A DNA stretch of 64,000 nucleotides from Serpens sp035497915 (GCF_035497915.1 NZ_DATJCS010000001.1:1-64000), one strand, 5' to 3'; shown: positions 6,273 through 15,050, numbered from the stretch's first letter. Notes: generated from the sequence alone by a model not told the origin. Made by a program: numbers and translations.

Positions 6273-8651
6273 ATGTCCGCCACCCTCGATTTCCCCATCA
6301 GCGGCATGACCTGCGCCAGCTGCGCCGGCCGTGTCGAACGCGCCCTGAACAAACTGGCCGGCGTGCGTCACGCCGAAGTCAACCTGGCCAGCGAGCGCGC
6401 CCGCGTCGAAAGCGACGGCGCCACGCTGGACGAGCTGATCGCCGCCGTCGAGCGCGCCGGTTACCAGGTGCCGGCGCGCAGCCTGGAACTCGCCATTACG
6501 GGCATGACCTGCGCCAGCTGCGCCGGACGGGTCGAACGCGCGCTGCGCAAGGTGCCTGGCGTGCGCGCCGCCACCATCAACCTGGCCGGCGAGCGCGCCC
6601 ATGTGCAATTGGTCGGCGAGGTGCGCGACGCCGTTCTGATCGCTGCCGTCGAGAAGGCCGGCTACCAGGCCAGCCTGACCGACCGCGCCAGCGCCGAGGG
6701 CGCGGACGCCGAACAGCGCCTGCGCCGCGAACGGCTGGCGGTGATTCTTGCCCTGCTGCTGGCCGCGCCACTGGTGATTCCCATGTTCGGCGACCTGTTC
6801 GGCCAGCACTGGATGCTGCCGGCCTGGGCGCAGTTCCTGCTCGCCACGCCGGTGCAGTTCATCCTCGGCGCGCGCTTCTACCGCGCGGCCTGGAAGGCGG
6901 TGCGCGCCGGCGCCGGCAACATGGACCTGCTGGTGGCCATGGGCACCAGCGCCGGCTACGGCCTGAGCCTGTACCAATGGTGGGCCGCCCCGGCCGGGCA
7001 GATGCCGCATCTGTATTTCGAAGCCTCGGCGGTGGTCATCGCCCTGGTGCTGCTCGGCAAGTATCTGGAAAGCCGTGCCAAGCGCCAGACCAGCGCGGCG
7101 ATCCGCGCCCTGGAAGCCCTGCGCCCGGAGCGTGCGCGGCGGCTGAGCGAAGGGCGCGAGGAAGAGGTGCCGCTGGCCCTGCTGCAGCTGGGCGACGTTG
7201 TGGTGGTGCGCCCCGGCGAGCGCTTCCCGGTGGACGGCGAGGTGGTCGAGGGCGAAAGCCAGGCCGACGAGGCGTTGATCAGCGGCGAAAGCCTGCCGGT
7301 CGCCAAGCAGCCCGGCAGCACGGTTACCGGCGGCGCCATCAACGGCGACGGTCGCCTGCTGGTACGCACCCAGGCCCTCGGCGCGGAAAGCGTGCTGGCG
7401 CGCATCATCCGCCTGGTGGAAGACGCCCAGGCCGCCAAGGCGCCGATCCAGCGCCTGGTCGATCGCGTCAGCCAGGTGTTCGTGCCGGCGGTGCTGCTCA
7501 TCGCCCTGCTCACCCTGGGTGGCTGGCTGCTGGCCGGCGCCGCGCTGGAAACCGCGCTGATCAACGCCGTGGCGGTGCTGGTCATCGCCTGCCCGTGCGC
7601 CCTCGGCCTGGCCACCCCGGCGGCGATCATGACCGGCACCGGCGTGGCCGCCCGCCACGGCATCCTGATCAAGGACGCCGAGGCCCTGGAACGCGCCCAC
7701 GCGGTGACGGTGGTGGCCTTCGACAAGACCGGCACCCTGACTTCCGGCCGCCCGCGCATCGTGCACCTGCACGCCGTCGATGGCGACGAGGCCGAGCTGC
7801 TGCGCCAGGCCGGCGCCCTGCAGCGCGGCAGCGAACATCCGCTGGCCCGCGCGGTACTGGACGCATGCGCCGAACGCCAGCTGGAGGTACCGCAGATCCG
7901 CGCCAGCCAGGCCCTCGGTGGACGCGGCATCGCCGGCGAGCTGGACGGCCGGCGCCTGGCCCTGGGCAACCGGCGGATGCTGGAGGAACAGGGCCTGCAG
8001 CCCGGCGCCCTGACCGCACAGGCCTCCGACTGGGAAGCCGAGGGGCGCACCCTGTCCTGGTTGATCGAAACGGCGCCGCACGCGCGCGTGCTGGGCCTGT
8101 TCGCCTTCGGCGACACGCTCAAGGACGGCGCCGCCGCCGGCGTGGCCGCCCTGCAACGGCGCGGCATCCACACCCACCTGATCAGTGGCGACAACCGTGG
8201 CAGCGCACACAGCGTGGCGAAGCAGCTGGGCATCGAACAGGTGCATGCCGAAGTGCTGCCGGCCGACAAGGCCGCCGAAGTGACCCGACTGAAGAACGGC
8301 GGCGCGGTGGTGGCCATGGTTGGCGACGGCATCAACGACGCGCCGGCGCTGGCCGCCGCCGACGTGGGCATCGCCATGGGCGGCGGCACCGACGTGGCCA
8401 TGCACGCCGCCGCCATCACCCTGATGCGCGGTGACCCGCGCCTGGTGCCGGCGGCCCTGGAGATCAGCCGGCGCACCTACGCGAAGATCCGCCAGAACCT
8501 GTTCTGGGCCTTCATCTACAACCTGATCGGCCTGCCGCTGGCGGCGCTGGGCTTCCTCAGTCCGGTGGTGGCCGGTGCGGCCATGGCGCTATCCAGCGTC
8601 AGCGTGGTCAGCAACGCGCTGCTGCTCAAGCGCTGGAAACCGAAGGAGTGA
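6273..8651 (+). CDS. copA: Cu(I)-exporting P1B-type ATPase
   Basis: Inner-membrane copper efflux pump of 792 residues. Two N-terminal metal-binding domains each carry GMTCASC (the first at 11-17). The transmembrane CPC motif is at 440-442, the phosphorylated aspartate is in DKTGTLT (Asp484), and the hinge GDGIND begins near 684. It should move Cu(I) to the periplasm at the cost of ATP. AAGGAGG just upstream fixes the ATG at 6273 rather than the upstream ATG of the same frame. A CueR operator precedes it, and cueR follows 4 bp after its stop. Confidence 0.95.
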   Translation: MSATLDFPISGMTCASCAGRVERALNKLAGVRHAEVNLASERARVESDGATLDELIAAVERAGYQVPARSLELAITGMTCASCAGRVERALRKVPGVRAATINLAGERAHVQLVGEVRDAVLIAAVEKAGYQASLTDRASAEGADAEQRLRRERLAVILALLLAAPLVIPMFGDLFGQHWMLPAWAQFLLATPVQFILGARFYRAAWKAVRAGAGNMDLLVAMGTSAGYGLSLYQWWAAPAGQMPHLYFEASAVVIALVLLGKYLESRAKRQTSAAIRALEALRPERARRLSEGREEEVPLALLQLGDVVVVRPGERFPVDGEVVEGESQADEALISGESLPVAKQPGSTVTGGAINGDGRLLVRTQALGAESVLARIIRLVEDAQAAKAPIQRLVDRVSQVFVPAVLLIALLTLGGWLLAGAALETALINAVAVLVIACPCALGLATPAAIMTGTGVAARHGILIKDAEALERAHAVTVVAFDKTGTLTSGRPRIVHLHAVDGDEAELLRQAGALQRGSEHPLARAVLDACAERQLEVPQIRASQALGGRGIAGELDGRRLALGNRRMLEEQGLQPGALTAQASDWEAEGRTLSWLIETAPHARVLGLFAFGDTLKDGAAAGVAALQRRGIHTHLISGDNRGSAHSVAKQLGIEQVHAEVLPADKAAEVTRLKNGGAVVAMVGDGINDAPALAAADVGIAMGGGTDVAMHAAAITLMRGDPRLVPAALEISRRTYAKIRQNLFWAFIYNLIGLPLAALGFLSPVVAGAAMALSSVSVVSNALLLKRWKPKE

Positions 8652-8655
8652 CGCG

Positions 8656-9075
8656 ATGAACATCGGCCAGGCGGCGAAGCACAGCGGCTTGTCGGCGAAG
8701 ATGATCCGCTATTACGAATCCATCGGCCTGCTGCGCCCGGCCGGGCGCAGCGCCAGCGGCTACCGCACCTATGGCACGGACGACCTGCATCGCCTGGGCT
8801 TCATTCGCCGAGCGCGGGACCTGGGCTTTTCGCTGGAGGAAGTGGGCCGCCTGCTGAGTCTCTGGCAGGACCGCCAGCGCGCCAGCGCCGACGTGAAGGC
8901 CCTGGCCAGCGCCCATGTGCAGGAACTGAACCACAAGATCACCGAGCTCAGCGAACTACGCGACACCCTGCAATCGCTGGTCGAGCATTGCCACGGCGAT
9001 GACCGACCGGACTGCCCGATACTCAGCGAGCTGGAATCCGGAAGCTGTTGCGATCCGACACGGCACAAAGCGTAG
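8656..9075 (+). CDS. cueR: Copper-responsive MerR-family activator CueR
   Basis: Regulator of 139 residues. The MerR N-terminal winged helix (MNIGQAAKHSGLSAKMIRYY) is followed by a long dimerisation helix and a metal loop with Cys112 and Cys120 seven residues apart, the CueR spacing for Cu(I), Ag(I) or Au(I). A second CC pair lies in the tail. It should activate the copA promoter upstream by untwisting the 19-bp spacer. It is transcribed with copA, giving a compact self-controlled copper efflux unit. Confidence 0.92.
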   Translation: MNIGQAAKHSGLSAKMIRYYESIGLLRPAGRSASGYRTYGTDDLHRLGFIRRARDLGFSLEEVGRLLSLWQDRQRASADVKALASAHVQELNHKITELSELRDTLQSLVEHCHGDDRPDCPILSELESGSCCDPTRHKA

Positions 9076-9144
9076 GGCGATCGGCGCCGTTCTGGCCGCC
9101 GTGGGGCCGCATCGGTGGACAAGAACGGCGTTGTCCACCCTACG
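9071..9144. repeat. Imperfect inverted repeat, CGTAGGG/CCCTACG family
   Basis: Outer arms CGTAGGGCGATCGGCGCC and GGCGTTGTCCACCCTACG flank a GC-rich core. Related elements occur at 18357-18400 and 46006-46093. The first bases overlap the end of cueR. Confidence 0.6.
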
Positions 9145-9204
9145 TGGTGTTGCGTCCGGCACCGGTCAGCGTCTTCTGGCTGCCTCAAAGGTCCGTGATG
9201 TACC

Positions 9205-9228
9205 TGTAGGGCCGGCTTTATGCCGGCC
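9205..9228 (+). repeat. REP element, family A (TGTAGGGCCGGCTTTATGCCGGCC)
   Basis: Palindrome GGCCGGC-TTTAT-GCCGGCC preceded by TGTAG. It lies in the convergent cueR/ftnA gap. At least seven relatives occur in this window. Confidence 0.8.
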
Positions 9229-9243
9229 AGTGGAGTCCCGCCA

Positions 9244-9711
9244 TCAGCTCATCTGCGATTGCAGGTAATTCTGCAGACCCACGCGATCGATCAGCCGCAG
9301 TTGCTGTTCCAGCCAGTAGGCATGGTCTTCCTCGGTATCGTGCAGCTGCGCCACCAGCAGGTCGCGACTGACGTAGTCGTTCGCTTGCTCGCACAGCTCG
9401 ATGCCCTTGGCCAGCGCGGCGCGCACGCTGTACTCCAGCGCCAGGTCGCTGCGCAGCATGGTTGGCACGTCGGTGCCCGGGTGGATGGCTTCCGGCGTCA
9501 TGTCCGGGGTGCCTTCCAGGAACAGGATGCGCTGCAGCAGCACGTCGGCGTGCTGGGTTTCCTCTTCCATTTCGTGGTTGATGCGCTCGTAGAGCTTGGT
9601 GAAGCCCCAGTCGGCATACATGCGCGAGTGCAGGAAATACTGGTCACGCGCGGCCAGCTCGCCCTTGAGCAGGGTTTTCAGGTAGTCGACAACGTGCGCT
9701 TGGCCTTGCAT
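9244..9711 (-). CDS. ftnA: Bacterioferritin-like ferritin without the heme methionine (FtnA/BfrA type)
   Basis: Iron-storage protein of 155 residues. The diiron ferroxidase ligands are visible: Glu18, Glu51, His54, Glu93, Glu127 and His130. Position 52, where heme-binding bacterioferritins have Met, is Thr (EETQHAD), so heme binding between subunits is not expected. The sequence closely follows P. aeruginosa FtnA (formerly BfrA) as I remember it. In PAO1 that gene sits between uvrA and katA; here it lies some 50 kb away from them, alone on the minus strand. The ATG at 9711 gives the standard N-terminus MQGQAHVVDYL. Confidence 0.9.
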   Translation of the reverse strand: MQGQAHVVDYLKTLLKGELAARDQYFLHSRMYADWGFTKLYERINHEMEEETQHADVLLQRILFLEGTPDMTPEAIHPGTDVPTMLRSDLALEYSVRAALAKGIELCEQANDYVSRDLLVAQLHDTEEDHAYWLEQQLRLIDRVGLQNYLQSQMS

Positions 9712-9783
9712 GGTTCCACTCCTCGGGGCGCTGACTGACCCTGGCAAGCTTCGGCCTGTCTCCGCCCGAGGTCAAGACACGGC

Positions 9784-9983
9784 TTACCCACAAAGCCTGG
9801 GGATAACCCCGTGGAGAAGCTGTCCACCGAACCCTTCCGACCCGGTGGCTGCGGGGGCTGCCCTCAAATCGTGCACTTCTTGTCCAAGTGCTTGTTGGTA
9901 AAGGGAAAATCCGCAGGCCGAAATCCACAGGCAGCGATCCCTTTACCCACAAAGCCTGGGGATAACTCCGTGGACAAGCTGTC
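9784..9983. repeat. Pair of 41-bp direct repeats enclosing an inverted repeat; no gene
   Basis: Two copies (9784-9824 and 9943-9983) differ at only two of 41 positions. Each begins TTACCCACAAAGCCTGGGGA and contains GGATAAC.CCGTGGA. Between them GGTAAAGGGA (9897-9906) pairs with TCCCTTTACC (9938-9947). Words such as TTACCCACA resemble DnaA boxes. The whole 9712-10046 gap is otherwise without genes. Confidence 0.7.
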
Positions 9984-10046
9984 AGCCGAGGCCGCTCACG
10001 CCCGCCACGCGGGCCCCGGCCTCGGATTGTGCAGGTTTTCGCCAGT

Positions 10047-11327
10047 TCAGCTCTCCAGGATGGCGACCACACCCTGCCCACCGGCGGCGCAGATGGAGAT
10101 CAGTCCGCGCTTGCCCGGGCCGGCCTGATGCAGCAGCTTGGCCAGGTTGGCGACGATGCGCCCGCCGGTGGCGGCGAACGGGTGGCCGGCGGCCAGCGAG
10201 CTGCCCTTGACGTTGAGCTTGCTGCGGTCAATCGAACCCAGCGGCGCATCCAGCCCCAGGCGCGTCCTGCAGTACTCGGCGTCTTCCCAGGCCTTGAGGG
10301 TGCACAGCACCTGGGCGGCAAAGGCCTCGTGGATTTCGTAGTAATCGAAGTCCTGCAGGCGCAAGCCATGACGGGCCAGCAGGCGCGGCACGGCATACAC
10401 CGGCGCCATCAGCAGTCCCTCGGCGCCGTGCACGAAATCCACTGCCGCCGCCTCACCGTCGTTGAACCAGGCCAGGATCGGCAGGCCGCGCGCCCTGGCC
10501 CATTCCTCGCTGGCCAGCAGCACCAGCGAAGCGCCATCGGTCAGCGGCGTGGAGTTGGCGGCGGTGAGGGTGCCGCTTCCGCTCTTGTCGAACACCGGCC
10601 TCAGGGTGGCCAGCTTGTCCAGGTCGATATCCGGGCGCAGGTTCTGGTCGCGGCTCAGGCTGCCGAATGGCGTGAGCAGATCGGTATGCCAGCCCTCCTC
10701 GTAGGCGGCGGCCAGCTTGCGGTGGCTTTCATAGGCCAGACGGTCCTGCTCGTCGCGGGGGATCTGCCAGTGCTGCGCCATGCGCTCACAGTGCTCGCCC
10801 ATCGACAGCCCGGTGCGCGGCTCGCCGTTGCGCGGGATGTGCGGTGCCAGGTGGCGCGGGCGCACCTTGAGCAGGCTTTTCACCTTGTCGCCGGTGGACT
10901 TGCCGCGATTGACCTCCAGCAGGATGCGCCGCAGCCCTTCGTTGACGCCGATCGGCGCGTCCGACGTGGTGTCCACCCCGCCGGCGATGCCGCAGTCGAT
11001 CTGCCCGAGGGCGATCTTGTTGGCCACCAGGATCGCCGCTTCCAGGCCGGTGCCGCAGGCCTGCTGCAGGTCGTAGGCCGGCGTCTGCGGCGCCAGCCGC
11101 GAGCCGAGCACGCATTCGCGGGTCAGGTTGAAGTCGCGGGAGTGCTTGAGCACCGCGCCGGCGACCACTTCGCCGAGGCGTTCGCCATGCAGGTTGAAAC
11201 GCTCGATCAGGCCTTCCAGGGCCGCGGTGAGCATCTCCTGGTTGCTGGCGGTGGCGTAGACGGTGTTGGAACGGGCGAACGGGATGCGGTTGCCGCCAAC
11301 AATGGCGACCCGGCGCAGCTGGGCCAT
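10047..11327 (-). CDS. Acetyl-CoA C-acyltransferase (thiolase, FadI/FadA2-like)
   Basis: Thiolase of 426 residues that should cleave or form 3-ketoacyl-CoA. The nucleophile is Cys91 (QQACGTGLEA). The C-terminal half has EIHEAFAAQ with the catalytic His region, NVKGSSLAAGHPFAATGGR, and the second cysteine in ICAAGGQG. ATG at 11327 follows AGGAGT. It is divergent from a high-molecular-weight FabG, with a MaoC-type hydratase close by. Together they could run the last three steps of beta-oxidation or the reverse. Biosynthetic or degradative direction is not shown by sequence. Confidence 0.88.
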   Translation of the reverse strand: MAQLRRVAIVGGNRIPFARSNTVYATASNQEMLTAALEGLIERFNLHGERLGEVVAGAVLKHSRDFNLTRECVLGSRLAPQTPAYDLQQACGTGLEAAILVANKIALGQIDCGIAGGVDTTSDAPIGVNEGLRRILLEVNRGKSTGDKVKSLLKVRPRHLAPHIPRNGEPRTGLSMGEHCERMAQHWQIPRDEQDRLAYESHRKLAAAYEEGWHTDLLTPFGSLSRDQNLRPDIDLDKLATLRPVFDKSGSGTLTAANSTPLTDGASLVLLASEEWARARGLPILAWFNDGEAAAVDFVHGAEGLLMAPVYAVPRLLARHGLRLQDFDYYEIHEAFAAQVLCTLKAWEDAEYCRTRLGLDAPLGSIDRSKLNVKGSSLAAGHPFAATGGRIVANLAKLLHQAGPGKRGLISICAAGGQGVVAILES

Positions 11328-11405
11328 GAACGGACTCCTGGCAGGTGGGGAAGGCGGCTGTAGGCTAGCGACCCGCGCGCGCGTCGCATTGGCCGCCTCG
11401 CCAGC

Positions 11406-11424
11406 TGACCGGTCAGTCCGGTCA
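11406..11424. promoter_or_regulatory. Putative TetR-type operator in the thiolase/FabG divergent promoter
   Basis: TGACCGG-TCAGT-CCGGTCA is a perfect 7-bp inverted repeat with a 5-bp centre. Its left part also forms the nested palindrome TGACCGGTCA. It lies midway in the 160-bp gap between two divergent genes of one pathway, where a shared repressor site is expected. I cannot name the regulator. Confidence 0.5.
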
Positions 11425-11487
11425 ATGCGGGATGCGCGCCAGCCGGTAGAGTGCACGCCATTCTGCCCCCTGCCGGAGTCATTCCCC

Positions 11488-12834
11488 ATGTCCGACCGCT
11501 ATCTGGAATTCGCCAACTCGACCCTCGGCCGCCGCCTGGTCGGCGCGGTCGGCCTGCCGCGCCCGACCCGCCTGGAGCGCTGGGTCAGTGGCCGGTCGCG
11601 GCCGGTGGACGGGGCGATCCTGCTCGGCGGCGGAGCGCTCGCCGGCACGTTGGCCGGCAGCCTCAAGCGCCTGAGCAACGAGCTGTATGCCGATCGCGAC
11701 GGTTTGGGCGAACTGACACGCTGGCCGGGCGTCGGCAAGCTCAAGGCGCTGGTGTTCGACGCCAGCGCGCTGAACAGCCCCGAACAACTGATCGAGCTGC
11801 AGCGTTTCTTCCAGCCGGCGCTGCCGCACCTGGCCAGTTGCCCGCACATTCTGGTCATCGGCCGCGCGCCGGAGTCGCTCACCGATCCCTTCGCCGCCAG
11901 CGCCCAACGCAGCCTGGAAGGCTTCACCCGCTCGCTGGCCAAGGAGGTGCGCCGGGGCGGTACCGTGCAACTGCTGTATGTGGCCGACGGCGCCGAGGAC
12001 CAACTGGAAGGCGCGCTGCGCTTCTTCCTCTCGCCGAAGAGCGCCTACGTGTCCGGTCAGGTGATCCGCCTGCAGGCCAATCGCGCCCAGGTCAAGGACT
12101 GGAGCCGCCCGCTGGCCGGCAAGCGGGCGCTGGTCACCGGTGCCTCGCGCGGCATCGGCGCGGCCATCGCCGAAACGCTGGCCCGCGATGGCGCCGACCT
12201 GCTGCTGCTCGACGTGCCGCAGGCCGGCACCGCGCTGGAAGCCCTGGCCGCGCGCCTGGGTGGCCGCGCCCTGGCACTGGACATCTGCGCCGAGGACGCC
12301 GCGCAGCGCCTGGTCGAAGCGCTGCCGGACGGCGTGGACATCGTGGTGCACAACGCCGGCATCACCCGTGACAAGACCCTGGCGAAGATGAGCGAGGAAC
12401 AGTGGAACGCGGTGATCGACGTCAACCTGCGCGCCCCGCAACGCCTCACCCAGGCGCTGCTGGACAGCGGCACGCTGCGCGACGAGGGTCGGGTAGTGCT
12501 GATCGCCTCGATCAGCGGCATCGCCGGCAACCTCGGACAGACCAACTATGCGGTCAGCAAGGCCGGCCTGATCGGCCTGGCCCAGGCCTGGGCGCCGCTG
12601 CTGGCGCCGCGTGGCATCACCCTCAACGCGGTGGCGCCGGGCTTTATCGAAACGCAGATGACCGCCGCCATCCCCTTCACCATCCGTGAAGCCGGCCGGC
12701 GCATGAACGCGCTGAACCAGGGTGGTCTGCCGCAGGATGTCGCCGAGGCGGTGGCCTGGCTGGCCCAGCCGAGCAGCGGCGCGGTGAGTGGCCAGGTGCT
12801 GCGCGTCTGCGGACAAAGCCTGCTGGGCGCTTAG
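11488..12834 (+). CDS. High-molecular-weight 3-ketoacyl-(ACP/CoA) reductase, FabG4-like
   Basis: Two-domain protein of 448 residues. Residues 1 to about 210 form a flavodoxin-like domain without a catalytic motif. Residues 211-448 are a short-chain dehydrogenase with GASRGIG at 218-224, HNAG, Ser341 and the catalytic Tyr354-xxx-Lys358. It matches the HMwFabG class (M. tuberculosis FabG4), which reduces 3-ketoacyl-CoA with NADH. The ATG at 11488 begins the conserved MSDRYLEFANS. Its stop overlaps the stop of the convergent AraC gene by two bases. Confidence 0.88.
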   Translation: MSDRYLEFANSTLGRRLVGAVGLPRPTRLERWVSGRSRPVDGAILLGGGALAGTLAGSLKRLSNELYADRDGLGELTRWPGVGKLKALVFDASALNSPEQLIELQRFFQPALPHLASCPHILVIGRAPESLTDPFAASAQRSLEGFTRSLAKEVRRGGTVQLLYVADGAEDQLEGALRFFLSPKSAYVSGQVIRLQANRAQVKDWSRPLAGKRALVTGASRGIGAAIAETLARDGADLLLLDVPQAGTALEALAARLGGRALALDICAEDAAQRLVEALPDGVDIVVHNAGITRDKTLAKMSEEQWNAVIDVNLRAPQRLTQALLDSGTLRDEGRVVLIASISGIAGNLGQTNYAVSKAGLIGLAQAWAPLLAPRGITLNAVAPGFIETQMTAAIPFTIREAGRRMNALNQGGLPQDVAEAVAWLAQPSSGAVSGQVLRVCGQSLLGA

Positions 12835-13844
12835 GACACTCGGGCGGCGGCCTTGCCGCGGCGGCGGAATTCCACCGGGGTTTCGCCGACCCAGCGCTTG
12901 AAGGCGCGGTAGAAGGTGCTCGGTTCGGAGAAGCCGGTGCGCTCGACGATCACCTCGATGCGCTCATCGGTCTTGAGCAGCAGGTCCTTGGCCAGTCGGC
13001 AGCGGTAATCGGTGACCAGGTCGTTGAAGCGCACGCCGGCCAGCGACAGGCGTTCGCGCAAGCGGCGGGTGGGCATGTTCAGGCGCGCCGCCACCTGCTC
13101 CAGGGTGGGACCGCCGTCCAGCAGCAACTGACCGATCAGCTCGCGCACCTGGCGCACCAGATCCAGGCGCTCCACCTCGTGCAGCTGGCGACGCGCCAGC
13201 GATTCGTGCATGCGCAGCAGGTCCGGCGCGGCATGCCGCGAGGGGCGCTCCAGTACGCTGGCGTCGAACACCAGCGCATAGCGCGGCTCGCCCAGGCGGG
13301 TCGGACAGCCGTATACCTCGGCATAGCGCTCGGCCGGCGCGCCCTGGCCATGCATGAGCTGCACTTCCAGCGGCCGGAATTGCCCGTCGGTCAGCGCCGC
13401 GAACAGGCGAATCGCCGCGCCGGCCAGCATCTCCGGAAAGTGCCGGGACAGGTTGGGCGTCGCGCCCAGCACCAGCACCGCCCGGCCGTCGCCGGTTTCC
13501 AGGCTGGCGGACAGGGTGTCGGAGAGCAGACGGGCATAGCGCAGCGCATGCTGCAGGCCATCGCCGAAGGTCGGGCTGGAGAGAAACAGGTATTCGAGCA
13601 GCAGGCCGTGGTAGGGCGCCAGGTGCGCCACCAGATGCAGCCCCACATGCTCCTCGCCGCACGCTTCGGCGCAGGCCTGCCAGAACGGCGCCTGGGCGCT
13701 GTGGGGAAAACGCCCCTGCGGCAAGCCCTGCGCCGGCAGGCCCAACTGGACCAGCACGGGGGCCGGATCGACACCGCTGGCACGCAAAGCCTCGATCACC
13801 GGGCGCAACAGCGCCGCGTCATCGGTCAGATCTCGCATCGTCAT
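12831..13844 (-). CDS. AraC-family regulator with Arabinose_bd-type N-domain
   Basis: Regulator of 337 residues. The N-terminal two thirds match the PF12625-type effector domain of OruR/ArgR-like AraC proteins. The last 100 residues contain the two helix-turn-helices, the second ending RTGFSEPSTFYRAFKRWVGETPVEFRR. It lies between HMwFabG (convergent) and a MaoC-type hydratase (divergent), so it is the natural candidate to control the hydratase or the whole module. ATG 13844 was chosen over 13838; the two starts differ by two codons. The effector is unknown, perhaps a fatty acid or acyl-CoA. Confidence 0.85.
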   Translation of the reverse strand: MTMRDLTDDAALLRPVIEALRASGVDPAPVLVQLGLPAQGLPQGRFPHSAQAPFWQACAEACGEEHVGLHLVAHLAPYHGLLLEYLFLSSPTFGDGLQHALRYARLLSDTLSASLETGDGRAVLVLGATPNLSRHFPEMLAGAAIRLFAALTDGQFRPLEVQLMHGQGAPAERYAEVYGCPTRLGEPRYALVFDASVLERPSRHAAPDLLRMHESLARRQLHEVERLDLVRQVRELIGQLLLDGGPTLEQVAARLNMPTRRLRERLSLAGVRFNDLVTDYRCRLAKDLLLKTDERIEVIVERTGFSEPSTFYRAFKRWVGETPVEFRRRGKAAARVS

Positions 13845-14020
13845 TTTTGATTTTTCTTGTGAGGCGTGACGCCCGCATCTTAGACAGCTTTTCGCCAGGT
13901 GCTCAAGGCGACGGCGCTGCGGAATGGCTGCTGCGTCACCCTTGCGCGACAGTCTGGCCAATGCCAGCACCGGCAAAGCCCGGGAACCTGTGCGGTCATC
14001 GGAATCAAGGAGAGTCACCG

Positions 14021-14878
14021 ATGCTGACCGACTGGCAAGAACTGCCGCGCGCCCCCGCCCTGCCCGGCCTGTTTGCCCGCGCCGCCCTGCGCCGGGGCAC
14101 CCGGGGCACCACGCTGCCCCGGCGTGGCCTGGCCTGCAGCGTGAGCGTGGACCCCGGCAATCTGGCGCGCTACCGCGAGCTGTGCGGCTTCGCCGACGAT
14201 GGCCGACTGCCGCCCAGCTACCCGCATGTCCTGGCCTTCGCCCTGCAGATGAAGCTGCTGACGGCCAGCGATTTTCCCTTCCCGCTGCTCGGCCTGGTGC
14301 ATCTGGAGAACCGCATTCGCGTGCTGCGCGCGCTCGGTGGACTGGGACCCTTTCGCATCAGTGTCACCACCGAGCGGCTGGCACCCCACGACAAGGGCGT
14401 GACCTTCAGCATCGTGACGCGCCTGGAAGATCAGCTCGGCCTGCTCTGGGAAGGCGACAGCCGCATTCTCTATCGCGGCCTGCGCCTGGACGGCACGCCG
14501 CCAGCACGGGTCGAGCCGGAACCCCTGCCCCTGGAGGAAATCGCGCACTGGAAGGCGCCGGCGGACATCGGCCGCCGCTACGCGCGGGTGGCCGGCGACT
14601 TCAACCCGATCCACCTGACCGCACCGACCGCCAAGCTGTTCGGCTTTCCCCGCGCCATCGCCCATGGCCTGTGGAACAAGGGTCGCGCGTTGAGTGCCCT
14701 GGGCGAGCGCTTGCCGGATAGCGGCTATGAGGTGGAGGTGCGCTTCCAGAAGCCGGTGCTGCTGCCCGGCGAGGTGCGCCTGCTGGCCAGCACCCCGGCA
14801 CCGGAGGGGCAGTTCGTACTGCGTGGCCGTGATGACCTGCCGCACATGAGCGGCGCTTGGCGGGCGACGCCAACGTAA
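14021..14878 (+). CDS. MaoC-type (hot-dog) enoyl-CoA hydratase/dehydratase
   Basis: Protein of 285 residues with the hydratase-2 signature near residue 187: YARVAGDFNPIHL followed by FGFPRAIAHGLW. The Asp and His of this motif catalyse water addition to enoyl-CoA or its removal. The N-terminal half looks like a second, degenerate hot-dog domain, as in HtdX-like double hot-dog proteins. AAGGAGAG precedes the ATG at 14021. With the neighbouring FabG4-like reductase and thiolase it completes a set able to act on 3-hydroxyacyl-CoA. Confidence 0.85.
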   Translation: MLTDWQELPRAPALPGLFARAALRRGTRGTTLPRRGLACSVSVDPGNLARYRELCGFADDGRLPPSYPHVLAFALQMKLLTASDFPFPLLGLVHLENRIRVLRALGGLGPFRISVTTERLAPHDKGVTFSIVTRLEDQLGLLWEGDSRILYRGLRLDGTPPARVEPEPLPLEEIAHWKAPADIGRRYARVAGDFNPIHLTAPTAKLFGFPRAIAHGLWNKGRALSALGERLPDSGYEVEVRFQKPVLLPGEVRLLASTPAPEGQFVLRGRDDLPHMSGAWRATPT

Positions 14879-14913
14879 CGTGGGCTGGACCGGGCCACCG
14901 CCCGGCCTGCTGT

Positions 14914-14974
14914 TGTAGGAGGGGCTTTAGCCGCGACGTTCGTGGGCACCCGGTCGCGGCTAAAGTCCCTCCTG
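14914..14974. repeat. REP element pair, family B
   Basis: GTAGGAGGGGCTTTAGCCGCGAC and an inverted partner GTCGCGGCTAAAGTCCCTCC enclose a short spacer, giving a long hairpin between the MaoC-type gene and the mazG-like gene. Confidence 0.8.
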
Positions 14975-15050
14975 CCAGCCGGGTGCTGGCCCGGGGTTAT
15001 CCCCGTCGGCATCTTCCGGGATAATCCCCGGCTCGCACCCCGGAGCCGCC

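Noticed and set aside
9784..9983. Replication origin from DnaA-like boxes
   Set aside because: Only imperfect boxes, no A/T-rich unwinding region, and no dnaA, rpmH or parA genes nearby.
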